Assembly (NCBI GenBank): GCA_032622095.1
Contig: CP136066.1
Location: 155,705,152-155,769,151 of the forward strand
Length of the DNA stretch: 64,000 nt
Source: Siphonodentalium dalli
Lineage: Eukaryota; Mollusca; Scaphopoda; Gadilida; Siphonodentaliidae
Reading direction: 5' to 3'
A model generated the notes under the pieces. The model saw only the letters and a program-made list of their open reading frames with translations, was not told where the DNA came from and did no database searches. The translations under genes and the position numbers were made by a program. Shown here piece by piece: positions 11,404 to 22,785 of the stretch (positions within the stretch are counted from its first letter, which is position 1; the number at the start of each line of letters is the position of its first letter).

Positions 11404-12606
11404 AAAAAGCGCAAATAGAATTGACTTTCATTAGTTGTGTACCACTATCCCATCTACAAAGAAACAATAAATTAAATGACTCATGGCTTTTATACCTTTT
11501 GATCGATTCAAAATTAATCTGTTTCGGAGAATTTACCATTAGAAAGGGTAAGAAAGAATTGTATTATCATACAAATTTGTTTATCCAAGATGAAAATCTT
11601 TATCCAAACTATCGGCAGTATCGCAAGATGCCGTTCGTAATGTCTTACAGTCTAGACAACGCCGTTTCTGAGCTCAAATCTGATCGGGCCTTGGCTGCAT
11701 TTATGTACATGTGCACGAACACTCATTAACAATCATGACATAAACCACAAGTATTTCAGTGAGGTGCCTCGATTACCAGTATTGAAACCTAAATTTGCTG
11801 CTTTTTTTGGACATTCCAGGTATCAAGCTATCAGCAGCGCGATAGTTGTACATAGATTGTATTCATCCCATCCATTATATCACACGCAATGTACGTTTCC
11901 CTATATTTCAAGTTTGTGACCACTCATGCTTCCATATGTTATCTTCTCCGAATAGCATCCACACACGTTACCTTTTACAAACAGTCATCTGCGAATGAAG
12001 CTGTTTGCTTTATCCAATCATGTGATCCACATAAATTAAACGTTCTTGCCCTTAAAAGAAGATATGACATGTGAATACAAATGGGCAACTATCTACTTTT
12101 TCTAACGAAATATAATATATTCACCAAACATGCTACCAGCATCAGTAAGGCTGAAGGGGTCACTCTCACCAAAAAAAGTGCTGAAGGGTACACAGGATTT
12201 GAAAATGTGCTGAAGGGTACACAGGGTTTGAAATGTCGTTCTAAATGACGTTTAGTTTTCGTATCTGCTATGATTTCTGTTAAGAGAATAATTATTTACG
12301 TTCCAATGAACATTAAAATGAACTGAAAACAAACTGCTAATGGGCACCAGACTTTCAGAAACACAGTTTAAGTAACGATGTTAGTGGCGATCACAAACCC
12401 TGTGTACCCTTCAGCACATTTTCAAATCCTGTGTACCCTTCAGCTCTTTTTTTGGTGAGAGTGACCCCTTCAGCATCAGTAAGCCTTAATTGAAACATTG
12501 TTAATTGCACTACGGCTAAGCCGTGGTGAGTCATTGAGTTTATTGTTTCTTTGTAGACGGGATAGTGGTACACAACTAATGAAAGTCAATTCTATTTGCG
12601 CTTTTT
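11404..12606. mobile_element. DNA element with 85 bp terminal inverted repeats
   Basis: The left end begins AAAAAGCGCAAATAGAATTG (11404) and the right end (to 12606) is its inverse. About 85 bp pair with roughly four mismatches, through gtaccactatccc and ctacaaagaaacaataaa. I could not find a target duplication. The interior has only short ORFs (for example 11364-11729, which begins outside the element) and hosts a second inverted-repeat element at 12150-12474. Superfamily unknown. Confidence 0.7.
12150..12474. mobile_element. MULE-like MITE with 9 bp TSD
   Basis: The ends are GCTGAAGGGGTCACTCTCAC (12150) and its inverse (to 12474). They are flanked by a perfect 9 bp direct repeat ATCAGTAAG (12141-12149 and 12475-12483). 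The terminal inverted repeats extend for about 85 bp and contain two internal copies of gctgaagggtacacagg. A 9 bp duplication with long TIRs fits Mutator-like elements. No coding capacity. Nested inside 11404-12606. Confidence 0.8.
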
Positions 12607-12724
12607 CCTGGTCCACAGTGAAAACGCATATATAAAGAGCATACATATCTGCTGCAACATATCCACATGCAAACATTTTTTGGAGAAAAATCTGGATGGA
12701 CAGACAGATCATACTCTTTTTATA

Positions 12725-12890
12725 TATATAGAGGATCTCACATGAGTTTCTATTTTATACGGAATTTATCAACCGAGTTCACTAAATTCGATTTGAGCCG
12801 AGGTTTACCGAGGCTCAAATAGAATTTAGAGGACGAGGTTGATAAATTACGTATAAAATAGGACGAGTGTGAGATACCTTTTATCACATG
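12725..12890. mobile_element. AT-rich palindromic MITE, 'family C' copy 1
   Basis: The palindromic core has ttatcaaccgag, then cactaaattcgatttgagc, an inverted gctcaaatagaatttag and cgaggttgataaatt. The same architecture recurs at 30821-30960 and 31910-32065, with partial copies at about 34100 and 57915. No coding capacity. Confidence 0.65.
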
Positions 12891-13399
12891 ATCAAATAAA
12901 CCCGAAGCAACGCGAGATATACATCGAAAACAACAATCATAAACTACAGCGATCGCAAGTTATTTGAAGAACGCCGTGACGTCATCGCACGCGCTGATAT
13001 TAAACGTGTCTATTACCGATAATTATGAAACTGCTTTTATGGCCAAATTATGTGATAAACATGTATATGTTATCATAAAACATAAAGCTATATCGTCGAG
13101 AATAAAAGCAATCCGATCAGTCAGAAAGTAAATTTTGAAGATTAGTGCCTACATGTACATGTACATGTATATATACTGTACGCCATTTGATAGCATCAGG
13201 GTTTCCGCTAGGACAGTGGGGGCTCCATAAAACGGACCTGGATTTGGTGCCAAAACAAAAAAGATGGAACTTGAATCAATATATAAAGAGTTGTTTTGTA
13301 GAAGTCTGGTTGTGTTTTTGATTTCAGATCACTGGCCACCAATACCACAAACACAACAGATCATACATGTAGGAAAGCGACTGTCAGTGTTTTACTGTT

Positions 13400-13799
13400 G
13401 ATGTAGGTGCGGCTTTCTGTGTTGCCGCACCTACCTTGTGGAACAATCTTCCCGACGATCTCAGACATATTAGTGATGTTTTAGAATTCCGCAAAACTCA
13501 CCTTTTTAAAATTGCATATGGAGTCAACTGACTTAATCTTACCGTTAATGGATGTTTATGATTTTTATTTCTCAAACTGACTTTTAACTACAAATGTATT
13601 TTGAGCATCTTTTTTCTTTTTTTTAGGATTCGCATACCGGTATCTCTTTGATTCAGTCATTTTAACCCTCACGTATTTCTTATCCAATCTGTTTTATTGT
13701 ATATATACTTTTATCGATTCTTTTATGTAACAGCGCCTGCGAACACAATTCTGTTGTGGGTTAGGCGCTATACAAATGTAAATAATAATAATAATAATA
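13400..13799 (+). mobile_element. 5'-truncated LINE 3' end
   Basis: A plus-strand reading gives AAPTLWNNLPDDLRH and then THLFKIAYGVN followed by TGA at about 13530, the conserved C-terminal end of many Jockey/CR1-type non-LTR proteins. A 3' UTR of about 270 bp ends in ggcgctatacaaatgtaa and (taa)n near 13780-13799, the typical tail. The 5' limit is near 13400. Its (taa)n tail abuts the TTAA-type element end at 13810-13901. Confidence 0.7.
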
Positions 13800-13809
13800 T
13801 TTAAACTTC

Positions 13810-13901
13810 GTCTGGAACACCCCTCCTAATGAATAGTAGATCTTTCCAATGTATATTTTGTTTACTGAATGGGAGAATCCATTTAGTATAGAAAGGGTTA
13901 A
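13810..13901. mobile_element. Right end of TTAA-type 'family A' element
   Basis: The sequence ends in ttagtatagaaaggg followed by TTAA (13898-13901), preceded by aacacccctcctaatgaatag and tgggagaatcc. These words recur in the same order at 27480-27543 and 37865-37935. The left half is missing, apparently replaced by the LINE tail. It lies about 90 bp upstream of the NCK splice acceptor. Confidence 0.6.
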
Positions 13902-13990
13902 TGATGTTGAGGTTCCTGTTTAGTGACAACCCTGTCTCAAATTTGAAAATGTGTGCACCTATTAACTATTTCTCATACAATGTGTATTGC

Positions 13991-13992
13991 AG
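13991..13992 (+). promoter_or_regulatory. Splice acceptor of NCK exon carrying the start codon
   Basis: tgtgtattgcag ends at 13992, 24 bp before the ATG at 14017. This suggests at least one noncoding 5' exon lies upstream, which I could not place. The promoter is therefore not identified. Confidence 0.55.
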
Positions 13993-14016
13993 GTCACTTA
14001 GAAATAAATTTTAAAG

Positions 14017-17000
14017 ATGTCAGATGAAGTGATAGTCATTGCTAAGTATGACTACAAAGCGGAGAATGGTCAGGAGCTCGACATCCACAAGAACGAAAAG
14101 CTGATTCTGTTGGATGACAGCAAAGAGTGGTGGAAAGTGCAGAATACTCGACAAAAGTCAGGATTTGTTCCTTCAAATTATGTTAAAAAACCAAAGCCTT
14201 CAATTTTCTCTAGTCTAAGGAACACTCTAGCCCGACGCACCAAGAGTGACCCAAAATTTGTTTTGACACCACCTCTCAATCGCAATGGCCTCAATGGAAA
14301 TGATCAGGGCAGTGCTAAATTAGATATACAAGTGTGTGATCCAGTTCCTGCAGTGACTAAGTTTACTTACACTTCTCAACGCCCCGATGAGCTCTCTCTG
14401 TCGAAAGGTGATCGTGTTATTGTTATGGAAAAATCAAGTGATGGCTGGTGGAAGGGCAGGAAGTGTTTAGACAACACTGTGGGATGGTTTCCTTCTAATT
14501 ATGTCGATTTACTCACCATTGACAATGCAGTGACCTACTGCTCCGCTGCTGATTCTTCGATCTTGTCTACAGATAGTTTACCAACTAACAATCACCGGGA
14601 GTCCTCAACTGCAATCTATTCTTACGCTGGAACAAATCCGGAAGAACTTTCTTTCAACAAGGGTGATTCTTTATTTATTATTGACAAAATGCCTGATGAT
14701 TCTCATTGGTGTCGTGCTAAAAATCTCAACGGGGACTGTGGACTTGTACCAAAGAATTATGTGACTTACCAAGATGGAGATGCTGTAATAACGAATGCAG
14801 ACTTGTGTACCCCTCATTCTCAGTCAACTAGCAGTCTATCTAATACATCATCCACTGGCATTAGTGGACTGTCTGGTCGACGCCAGTTTTATATATCTGG
14901 TCCGCTCTCAGACAAAGATTGGTATTATGGTAAAATATCTCGACAACAGTGTGAGGATATTTTGAGCAACCATGGAGAATTTGGCGATTTTCTGATTCGT
15001 GACAGTGAGTCAACAGTGAGTATGATATGATAACTATAATAAATACCCATTTGGAAACCTCAATATTCATATAAACCTGTACTGAAATGGTGTGAAACCT
15101 CCTGGAGTGTTCATATTCACAAATGGGATGTACATGTATTATGTTGGTCCATCCGTCTTTCCATCTGTCTGTCAGGGCATCCATCATTCTGTTCGCTTTT
15201 GATCACTGGAATGACTGGATGATAACTTTAAATAGTCTCAACTGAATGGAATGAAATTTGGTATACACGAGTGGGTTTTCTAACACAAAATACAGGTCAA
15301 GTTCCAATTTGGGTTCTGCCCACCAATTTTCACCAGAGTTATGACCCTTTGTTAGAATTACCACGGGCATGTTTTGTCACACCCTAGCAATGCTCTTGTT
15401 GACATGTTTATAACTTGAGATGGAGCTCATGTTTAACTAATATGCAGTTTAATAGTTACAAAATGTAGCTAGATGAGTCAAATACACATAATACATGTAA
15501 ACATGTAAACTTGAGATAATATTGCATGTTTTGCTCATTTACACATTACAGAAGAACACATGTTGCGAACTTGTGATACGATACACATATCATTTGAAAG
15601 TGTATTGCAATACATACCGGTAGAATTCACGATGAATCGTTACAGCCCTAGCTGTTCTGAGGGGAGCTGTTGCTCCTGCACACCATTTCTCTCGCAACAA
15701 TTAATAACTCATGTTGGTTTCATCACATTAAGCGAGAAATATTTAATAATAAAACTTTTTGCATCGGAAGGTTTTCAATAATTTTCAAAATATCTAGGCA
15801 AAAAAAAAAAACCCATATACTAGTAGGTAGTACTTTGTTGGACATTCCTGCCATTGCTTGCCAAACATAATACCCAGCCCTCTTAATTCAGACTGTTTGG
15901 TTTCGGCAATGCACTACGGCAAACCTTTGCCATGGCCCAGTAACCCAGTTTGCTTCAGCATTGCTGAATGCCGATCGACGTAGCCAGTTATGAGGGCTGT
16001 AATACCATACATGTACATGTGCATGTATGGTTTTATGAATCAAGGGCAATTGTTTACCCTGCTATCTACAAATATTGTCTCACTTGTGTCATGTAATCCT
16101 TGAAAACGATTGTTTTTATTTACCTAAGGCCTAAACAAATAATACCTTTGTTTCCGCTAACGAGCTAAAAAAAAATTAGGGTAGGTAGGTAGGCTTAACT
16201 TTTTTTTTTTTCAGTATCTTTAAAGATAACTGTATAATACTTGTCAATAACCCAAACTATGCACTTCTTAGCCCCAATCAGGTTAACCCAGATGACAGAG
16301 GAACTAGAAACTCCAATTCAAACTTACATATGCTTTAATATTTACATATATACTTATACTAGTCTATATACTAAGATAGTCTTTGATAATCCTAATATTT
16401 CCTATATGGTCTGGCGACAACTGGAGTCAGTCCAGCACCACTGCACTGTTCACATATTGGAGTGACCGTCTTGTACCGATCTCTTAAGGATGGCTTCACA
16501 ACACCACCTTCTCCGCATTCAGTAAAAGATCTAGGTATTTTTTGGGGACACCTGTTTTTGGGCAATGATATGCCGAAGGCATAACATGAAGGCCTGATCG
16601 GAGGAATGTTTGGGAAGGGTGACCCCCTGATGATGGTGGGGGTTCTTCCCCTGGAAATTTTTTGAAAATCCATTGCATTTAGATCTAATCTAAGGCTCTT
16701 TGAGTCAGTATTTTGAATTTTACAGAGAGGTCAATTTTATCAAGTTTCTCAAGCATAACTTTGGAACTTTTTATATATGTATATGTATATGTCAGATATC
16801 TTTTGGTTCTATGGATTATGCTTATCGGAAGCCTTATCCTGCTTGAAATTAGACTTGCCATCATCACTCTAATTCATAAATAGGCTAATTTATAAAATTC
16901 AAGTGAGACACATACCGTACATAATATACTACATGTACATGTAATACAGAAATCCTACATGTACATGTAGTACAGAAACAATGTACATGTATTAAGGTAG

Positions 17001-20000
17001 TAATGACTATATATGGTACCGTACTAATCTCTATGTTAATTTTTCATTTGGTATTATGAGATCCCACTTGATAACCAGGTTGATTTGATCAAATTGTTAA
17101 TGTTCCTGTGCTGCAATTGATTGAAATACTGAAGTCTGAACGCTGAATGATAACATACCGTACCTGAACTCAAATTATTTGAAGTTTTCACAGATGAAAG
17201 CTAGATAAAGCCAAACAAACTTTACAGTATGATTCCAACTGTTAAACTTAAATCTTTTTGTAAACTTAAATTTCTTATGTCAATATATATAAATATATAA
17301 ATGTTTTGCATCTTGTTATGATATGAATTGGAACCTAAATTATATTTTTTTTTTCAAAATAATATATATATATATTTTTTTTGGTCCAATTTTTTTTTTT
17401 TTGCAATGGCAATAAAAAGTTTAGGGTCGGCGGTTTAAAATAGGGTCGGTCGGGTTAGCGGAAACAAACGTATTTTTTGTTTAGGCCTAATGCCTGTAAA
17501 CTATTAATGCTTGAAGAAATAAACTTGCTTTTAGTTACAGTTTACTGGTACATTAGGCCCCTGAGAATAGTGGGTTTTTGATCAAATCAAATTTCGAACT
17601 TAATAGCTCTAAAAAAAATTGAATATCGAATTGAATATTTCATAATCTTGCTCTCCAAAATGATGAGATGAAGATACAATATGTTTTTCCCAATTTCGTC
17701 TATGTCAGAATTATCTATTAAATAAAACAAGTTGTCAACTTTTTTTTTTGTGAATGAGGGATTGATAATTAAAGACATCATTTGTTTAAAATATAACAAA
17801 CAATTGGGGAAATACAATTTTCGTGCACGGTAAATAAAAACTTCCGACATCAGTATTTTAAAATGGGGGATTCACACCGATTCAAAATGCAGAATAGGAA
17901 ATGGACCATTGCAGAATTACGATATAACTACTTTCTCAACTATAAAACGGGATTTTATTATAGTGCTTTGACCTGCACTTTTGCGCACTACTGGTATTTT
18001 ACAACTGCCACCGCAACTCAAAACTGAGCAAACACACCCAAACAATGAAAAGTGAATCTAATAGCATGTATGTGCAGTCACGTGGCATACCGATCAACAT
18101 AATTGTGAAGTATCTTTCCGCCTATCTCCAATTGAATGTCCACGGAATTATAACTTAACTGTTATAATCGTGGTCGCGAAACAAGAGAGCTGGAACAGTT
18201 AAAGTCAACTAAAAAAGACAGTTATGTGGGAACACTTGCGAGTGTATCTACTTTTTATACTTCGCAGTAGTTGTGAATGTTCAAATATTACTGATAAATG
18301 CATTACGTTGGCATTCAATGGTTTGGAGCATTTGAAATTACTATTCGTTGTTTCAAAGTCTAATCAAATTCGAATCGAATATCGTGGTCAAATCAAATAA
18401 CAAAACGAATATTGAATATTCGTGGGGGTCTATGGTATGTGTACTTGTACCTATGCAGGGTTTCCGCCAAGGGGAAATTAAAGAGTCCGTATTGGGGAAA
18501 CACATAACGTGACGGGACGACCATGGTTCGAAATTTTTTTTATTTGACACTGAATAGTAGCCATTTCCTTGCACCTGAGTGTCACTCACACAAAGCAATC
18601 CAAAGCTACGTATATTACGCAAGTCAATCATTTTCCGTGGGTGCATTAATTCTGTTGATGGTATCCAGATAATTAATCATGTAATTACGCACGTAAGACT
18701 GCTGTCTGATTGAAGACTAATGAGACAATATCAAGCTACAACTTACAGTGTTTAAAAATTTATAACTTACAATAATATTCCGACAGGTATAATGAAACTA
18801 AACACTAAAAAGCATCTATCCAATACTACCTAGCTGGGAGAATTGAATTAAGTATTTCCTAGAATTTCAAGTAGCTTCCGTGAAAACGAAACTGATTTTT
18901 CCATGTATTCTTTCAATCGTAAAACTATGTGTGCGCTGTGATGTCATACCCGTATATACTGCAGGGTTTGTCTGCAGGAGATATTTATAGCGGCGAAATA
19001 CGAATGTTAGTGAAATCATTCAAACTCGGAACGCGTAGCTTGTCAATAGTCTGTATTAGTCAGTTACTGACGACCGCTGCTGTAGAGTTTTAGCCAACGT
19101 GTTATAAAATATAATTGAGTTTTGGCGGGAAATGGGAACATGTGAGCCGTTGTTTGTGTTTGGGGACCCAGGCGGGACAACGAAACTATTATGGACCGTA
19201 CTTTGACTTTATCTCCATATTGGGTGGGGGTATTTTTTTTGTGTTTATCCTCCATGCATGTTATATGGGTCAAATCAATGGTGTTGTCACTATGAATTCC
19301 CACTATAAAGACTGATTTGGGACAGGTTCCGTATTATAACAGTACGATAGCACGGGATCTCGGAGGTAGATACCTCCTTTGGTAGGAGAACCGCCTGTTG
19401 GCGTATGTTGATCCCTACTCTGCCTAACTCAGCAATTCGGCATTCTTTGATCAAATTATGTAATCGTATGATAGCACGGGATCTCCGAGCGTGAGTAGTT
19501 TCAACCACAGAAATCCCGTGCGAAGTAATATCCGTACTCCGCAGTCCGACATTCTTTGATGTTACCGCGACATTTATTACGCTGTATATAACGTCGCTAT
19601 TTCAATGCACACCAAAGTTTGGCAAACATTACGTTGTAGTTTTGGCGCTTTGATTTCAAAGGGTTACGCTTTACCGGTAAAGTACTATACTCAATTAACC
19701 CGTTTTTCACCAGTATTCTGTTCAACCCCCCGAACTCCCGTTGCAGCCGGATTTTTTATGACATAGTCATATTGCTACTGACTTTTGGTACATGTATGAA
19801 TCAAAAAGATCATCTGCGAGGGGAATGGGTCCATGGGACGGACCCGCAGCCGTCCTGGCGGAAACCCTGACCTATGGTACATTATTAGAGTATCTACTTG
19901 TAATTATAATTTTTATGATGTTTACAGATTGGTCACTACACTGTTGTTCTGAAAGGAGAGAATCGGAACAAACATTTCCGTGTGCAAGTCACAGATGAAG

Positions 20001-20134
20001 TCTACCAGATTGGACAGCAAAAGTTCTCTTCATTCGAGGATCTGATTGAACATTATAAGAAACACCCAATATATAAACAAGAATCTGAGAAATTATTCTT
20101 AGTCAAAGCCTTCGCTATGCCAACAGATACGTGA
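14017..20134 (+). CDS. NCK: NCK adaptor protein (SH3-SH3-SH3-SH2), two coding exons
   Basis: Coding exons are 14017-15015 (333 codons) and 19928-20134 (68 codons plus TGA at 20132-20134), giving 401 aa against 377 in human NCK1. NCK links phosphotyrosine on receptors, through SH2, to proline-rich actin regulators such as PAK and WASP-pathway proteins, through SH3; it is cytoplasmic. SH3-1 is about 4-58 ([21 protein letters not shown]), SH3-2 about 111-167 ([13 protein letters not shown]) and SH3-3 about 196-250 (LVPKNYV). SH2 starts with WYYGKI at about 302; FLIRDSES has its phosphotyrosine-binding Arg at 328. The donor is ACA|GTGAGT at 15015/15016, the acceptor tttacag at 19927, phase 0. The joined SH2 aligns to the family without a gap. 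The N-terminus matches family starts. The stop at 15028-15030 is intronic read-through. Confidence 0.95.
15136..15410. repeat. Interspersed repeat 'family G' copy 1
   Basis: Contains tgaatggaatgaaatttggt, acaggtcaagtt, aatttgggtt and accagagttatgaccctttg. The same ordered words occur at 40735-41110 (two tandem units) and 52385-52680, often after a ccgtccgtcc tract. Dispersed repeat of unknown class. Confidence 0.65.
15875..15999. mobile_element. Small hAT-like MITE
   Basis: The ends are CAGCCCTC and GAGGGCTG, and a 7 bp direct repeat TAATACC flanks the element (15868-15874 and 16000-16006). 125 bp, no coding capacity. Confidence 0.6.
16128..17487. mobile_element. Nonautonomous PIF/Harbinger-like element
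   Basis: The termini are GGCCTAAACAAATAATACC at 16128 and the inverse of GGCCTAAACAAAAAATACG ending at 17487. About 34 bp pair, through tttgtttccgctaac. The flanks are TAA on both sides (16125-16127 and 17488-17490), which fits the 3 bp TWA duplication of PIF/Harbinger elements. No transposase is visible. Lies in the NCK intron. Confidence 0.75.
17554..18432. mobile_element. Probable hAT-like element
   Basis: The ends read TAGGCCCC and GGGGGTCTA. Flanking 8-mers are TGGTACAT (17546-17553) and TGGTATGT (18433-18440), 6 of 8 matching. Both ends carry gaatatt/tcgaat-rich subterminal sequence. No transposase. The short TIRs and imperfect duplication make this less certain than its neighbours. 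Confidence 0.45.
18456..19869. mobile_element. Nonautonomous hAT-like element
   Basis: The ends are CAGGGTTTCCGCCA (18456) and the inverse TGGCGGAAACCCTG (to 19869). They are flanked by a 7 bp direct repeat ACCTATG (18449-18455 and 19870-19876). No transposase. Inside, gatagcacgggatctc occurs at about 19347 and 19471 as part of an internal tandem duplication of about 124 bp. A third end of this type, without a visible partner, is at about 13197. Confidence 0.7.
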
Positions 20135-20426
20135 ATGTTGCTTCCTATGTTGCATGTACCAGTGAATATTTATTTATTTACATCTATCTTAAAACTTCTA
20201 GCCTATAATGTCAGAGCCAAATCTTTTTTTCTGGATCCATCATCTGCTGTTAATTACGGTATCACATCCATTTTAACATTTTTAATCGAGTTAGTTTACC
20301 ACCCTAGTGAGAGAGTCTTGGTTTCGTTGAATGAGCAGAACAATTAAGCAGCATTTATGGCTTAAGGTTCGTACAGTTAACTTGCTTGCTAATGCTGAGT
20401 TTTGGTTCTCAGGCCCTGCCACATTG

Positions 20427-20432
20427 AATAAA
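20427..20432 (+). promoter_or_regulatory. Polyadenylation signal of NCK
   Basis: AATAAA, 293 bp after the stop codon and the first canonical signal downstream, so it is the likely 3' end of the transcript. It lies between a possible short inverted pair (gagttttggttctc at 20397 and its inverse at about 20668). Confidence 0.6.
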
Positions 20433-20449
20433 ACGTCTGTGTTAGGCAT

Positions 20450-21093
20450 TTTTTATTTTTATACCTAATGATATGACAAAAAAACTATTAAAAAATAAAT
20501 TTGAATTTTTGATATAAGATTAAATAAGTTTATATGCATAACAGTTCCCTCTACATTTTCTGGTTACTTTTAGACCGGGGAAGCTATCAATGTCCATGCT
20601 TACTACCAGGTATGTGCAGAAGAAAAAAAAAATAAAGAAAAATAAAAGTCCCCTCCCTCCTTGACCGAGAACCAAAACTCTTTTTTGTTTTGTCCTAACA
20701 TGTTTCATGTCTTCCATTTCTGCATAGTTCAGTCTGCAGATCCAGTGCTAAATACATGTATAGTGCGATCAGGAACTGTTCTAGGGTTTGAGTTTGTGCA
20801 CTCTTTGGCTTATGTCGCACCACTGATGCTAAACTCCCAACCCCCTGGCTATATTCACATAAAAATTGCATGCAAATGTGCAGTTACAATTCAAATTCAA
20901 TAGGTACATAAATATATAATGGTCCTGATATCAATTTTATCCAGTCAAGTGTATCCTGGCTCTGATTCTGTCTTTTTAATAATCTCAAACACAAAGTTTG
21001 CATATAATTTCAATCAATGCATCATTATGCATGTAAATTAGATTCAAAATATTTTAGCAAAAAAGTCTCTTTATTTGCATGCGCATTTCCATT
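20450..21093. other. Intergenic, nothing recognised
   Basis: Downstream of NCK, AT-rich. Apart from the weak 14 bp inverted pair at 20397/20668 I see no element or gene. Confidence 0.4.
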
Positions 21094-22290
21094 AAAGGCA
21101 CAGATGGCTTTTGCCGTGGGTACATGTATGTTATTAAAATATTCACACCCGTTAAAACTGCCATAACAGAAAAAATACTAAAATATAGACAGTTTGTTCT
21201 TACACCAATCATAAATATCGCATAAATGTATGTTATTGTCAAATTTGTATGCTGTGTTGTGTGAACAAAAGCCAGGTTCTGTAACCTTTTTGGTTTTTGT
21301 TTACATAACAAAGCATACAAACTTGACAATAACATACTATTTACATGATATGTACTAGTATGATTGGTATAATAGAGCCCGAAGCCGCCACCGCCGCCAG
21401 CCATATTGGCCACAAGCCGCCTCCAGCCATGTTATCTCTGACGCCAGCCACATGAAAAAATCTCCGCCGCCGGAATTGTAAAATGGCTGAGCCGTGTGCA
21501 TGGGATTATATGTCGAGCACAACTGTACTGTGAATCGCAAAGAACTAAACCGCCTAATATTGGCATACTCGCATGGACACGGCATGGTTGTTATATTATC
21601 AGAACACCGGGCCCCTTTATGTAGAATAGATTATCCCAATGCATGCTTTCATATAACTGAATGGGATCATCTATTTGGTATTGAAAGGGTTAAAGTATAA
21701 ATTGTTTATATCGACACGACCCAGTCTCAGACATCGCTGGCATTTGTCAATATATGATCAACAACCTGTAGAAAAGAAAAGAAAATAGTTTGAAATATTA
21801 TATATCATTACTATCGGATTCATCATTCAATGATGCATTCATATATCGCAAGATGCCAGTAATATTAGCAGTCTGAAGTTGACTGCCAATGTAACTTATA
21901 CCGATTAGATGGGAAACTACATAGTATATCCATGCCAGACCTTCGTTTATTTTCGCCATAATGGAAAAGCCCAACATCAAAAGATTAAATGTGGTCTGGA
22001 ATTCTATGGCTTCACCACAAACGCTAAACAAACGGGGTCTATAACCGGGAATTAGGAACATTTCGGAAACGAAAATAAGCTTAATGGCTGAGCCGGCTAA
22101 GCGAGCCAAACAGCCACGTAATCGGTTGAGCCAGCTGCAAAAACTCTTTGTCGTGGCTTCGGGGTCTATGGTATATTAATGTACAAAATATGTCTATATT
22201 TTAATATTCTTTCTGTTTATGGCAGTTTTAACAGATGTGACTGTTTTAACAGCAATACCCACCGTGAAGGCCATCCATGCCTTTAACTGA
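21094..22290. mobile_element. TTAA-flanked foldback 'family D' copy 1, interrupted
   Basis: The left arm begins TTAAAGGCACAGATGGC (21094) and the right arm ends gccatccatGCCTTTAA at about 22288. Arms pair through ttaaaactgccataaacag and related words. Left arm and centre are at 21094-21372; the rest is split off by a hAT-like insertion at 21373-22168. A less disrupted copy is at 30317-30696. No coding capacity. Confidence 0.7.
21373..22168. mobile_element. hAT-like element inserted in the foldback
   Basis: The ends are TAGAGCCCGAAGCC and GGCTTCGGGGTCTA. Flanking 8-mers TGGTATAA (21365-21372) and TGGTATAT (22169-22176) match at 7 of 8. The left subterminal region is rich in gccgccaccgccgcc. 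No transposase seen. Confidence 0.7.
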
Positions 22291-22530
22291 TAAGTATTTT
22301 CATAGCAGCACCATTGTGTGAAAATTCTACCGGTAGTTACAGATGAACATGTACATGTCTGATATGACTCAAATTGATCAGACTGAATGTTATCAGTTGT
22401 CTTGATCAAATTTTCTCACAAGTTCTCACAATTAGTATGGGTGCCCAAACTCCTGATGCCAAAACCCTTTCAAAGGGTCGGTAATAGGCCAGATTAGTCC
22501 CTGGTGATTGGGACTTTATATAAACATGTA

Positions 22531-22740
22531 CAGTAATGCTCTAATTAATCGACTCCTTAAACACAGCAGAATTATGGGTAACTTTTCAGGATTTAGTCGG
22601 AAATATGGCTTGTTGCCATTCATCGGAAAGCTCTCCCTGAGAGCTTTCCGATGAATGGCAACAAGCCATATTTCCGACTAAATCCTGAAAAGTTACCCAT
22701 AATTCTGCTGTGTTTAAGGAGTCGATTAATTAGAGCATTA
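22531..22740. mobile_element. Perfect foldback mariner-type MITE, 'family B' copy 1
   Basis: Begins CAGTAATGCTC after TA (22529-22530). About 103 bp arms form an essentially perfect inverted repeat around a 3 bp centre within ctctccctgagag. TA at the border and a CAGT start suggest the Tc1/mariner group. No coding capacity. Confidence 0.8.
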
Positions 22741-22785
22741 CATGTAGGTTGTGTTCATGATGGTTGATTGAGGGTTGCATGTTTA

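Larger units (their letters stand above)
15016..19927 (+). other. NCK intron inside the SH2 domain
   Basis: A phase-0 GT-AG intron of 4912 bp. About 3.65 kb of it consists of three DNA transposons lying nearly end to end (16128-17487, 17554-18432, 18456-19869). It also holds a 125 bp hAT-like MITE (15875-15999) and an interspersed repeat (15136-15410). The last element ends 58 bp before the acceptor. Confidence 0.85.

Noticed and set aside
11364-11729. 121-codon plus-strand ORF
   Set aside because: It starts outside and runs through the TIR of the element at 11404, and has no recognisable domain.
15016-15030. NCK ending at the TGA at 15028-15030 (337 aa)
   Set aside because: The stop lies past a consensus donor ACA|GTGAGT. 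The second half of SH2 is found at 19928 with matching phase.
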